DNA from: Eubacterium sp. UBA3782
Lineage (GTDB): Bacteria; Bacillota; Clostridia; Lachnospirales; Lachnospiraceae
DNA length: 5,404 bases
Assembly: GCA_002368795.1 (NCBI GenBank)
Contig: DFFG01000092.1
Location: forward strand, 1,177-6,580
Direction: 5' to 3'
Made by a program: the position numbers and the translations under genes. Positions 5,218-5,404 of this stretch are shown piece by piece. The notes beneath the pieces are model-generated. The model saw only the letters and a program-made list of their open reading frames with translations. It ran no database searches and had not been told where the DNA came from. Every line of letters begins with the position of its first letter. Position 1 is the first letter of the stretch.

Positions 5218-5254
5218 AGACACTAAGAAAAGACACTGGGAAAGACATTGGGGA
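5218..5254 (+). repeat. Short imperfect tandem repeat after the last gene
   Basis: Three consecutive related units: AGACACTAAGAAA (5218-5230), AGACACTGGGAA (5231-5242) and AGACATTGGGGA (5243-5254). The last merges into the GACGGTT-type repeat. It starts 6 nt after the stop codon of the membrane protein. Confidence 0.55.
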
Positions 5255-5396
5255 CGGTTCCAATGTCATTAACCCTGTATCTTTAAAACAAACGGCCATC
5301 CGTGTGAGGATCATTTCCTGCACGGATGGCCATTGTTTTTGCTGGAATTTAATTGTTTCAGGCAAATTTAATGACAATCAGAACCGTCCCAATGAC
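5244..5396. repeat. Inverted pair of GGGACGGTT-type repeats (REP/MITE-like element)
   Basis: The left arm, 5244-5272, begins GACATTGGGGACGGTTCC and continues AATGTCATTAA. The right arm (about 5368-5396), read on the minus strand, begins GTCATTGGGACGGTTCTGAT and continues TGTCATTAA. The arms are clearly homologous and inverted, about 95 bp apart, and enclose the terminator hairpin. The left arm is itself a perfect 8-bp hairpin, GACATTGG/CCAATGTC, with loop GGACGGTT. Repeats with a (T)GGGGACGGTT core are, as I recall, frequent between genes in Clostridia and other bacteria and are linked to REP-associated (Y1/IS200-like) transposases. No transposase is encoded here, so this would be a non-autonomous copy. 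I am confident of the repeat and less so of the family. Confidence 0.7.
5285..5340 (+). terminator. Intrinsic terminator of the rightward operon, possibly bidirectional
   Basis: GGCCATCCGTG (5294-5304) pairs perfectly with CACGGATGGCC (5321-5331), an 11-bp stem. Flanking AAAACAA (5285-5291) and TTGTTTT (5333-5339) can extend it, and AGGA/TCCT (5307-5310 / 5315-5318) can pair inside the loop. A T-tract (5336-5340) follows on the plus strand and an A-rich stretch (5285-5292) gives the matching tract for the other strand. It lies 74 nt after the stop codon of the last gene. Confidence 0.88.
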
Positions 5397-5404
5397 GTTA
5401 AGTT

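Noticed and set aside
4558..5223. Long open frame on the minus strand (221 codons) opposite the last gene
   Set aside because: The translation is rich in G, V, F and D without family features. It arises from the C-rich third positions of the plus-strand gene.

Overview
The window reads as a carbohydrate-uptake locus of a Gram-positive Bacillota bacterium, most likely a gut-type Clostridia/Lachnospiraceae member. Supporting signs are strong AGGAGG-type ribosome binding sites, a lipoprotein solute-binding protein with a Cys lipobox, LplB/YtcP-type permeases, a YesL-family (DUF624) membrane protein, and a GGGGACGGTTCC-type intergenic repeat. Base composition is moderate, about half G+C by eye. 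The genus cannot be fixed from this sequence alone.

Layout: two divergent operons leave a 314-bp control region (2285-2598). Leftward (minus strand) run an LplB-type permease (1346-2284), a YtcP/LplC-type permease (422-1327), and the N-terminal 102 codons of a lipoprotein sugar-binding protein (306 to beyond base 1). Rightward (plus strand) run a LacI-family regulator (2599-3657), a YesL/DUF624 membrane protein (3782-4480), and a single-pass protein with an extracellular domain resembling a shortened solute-binding protein (4477-5211). The last two overlap by ATGA. A strong hairpin terminator (5285-5340) follows, nested inside an inverted pair of GACGGTT-containing repeats.

The genes probably work together as follows. 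The lipoprotein captures an oligosaccharide outside the cell and the two permeases form the channel. No ATPase gene is in the window, so a shared MsmX-type ATPase is likely, though the gene could lie further left. The LacI-family protein probably senses the sugar and represses the transporter promoter. A 12-bp dyad (GTGCAwwTGCAC-like) sits on the predicted start site of that promoter, with three related sites nearby. YesL and its coupled partner are a conserved but functionally obscure companion module of such loci.

The most unusual feature is that two genes are followed by tandem copies of their own 3' ends, stop codon included. The second permease has a 35-bp unit and the LacI-family gene a 41-bp unit. 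Neither unit length is a multiple of three, and each unit can form a small hairpin.
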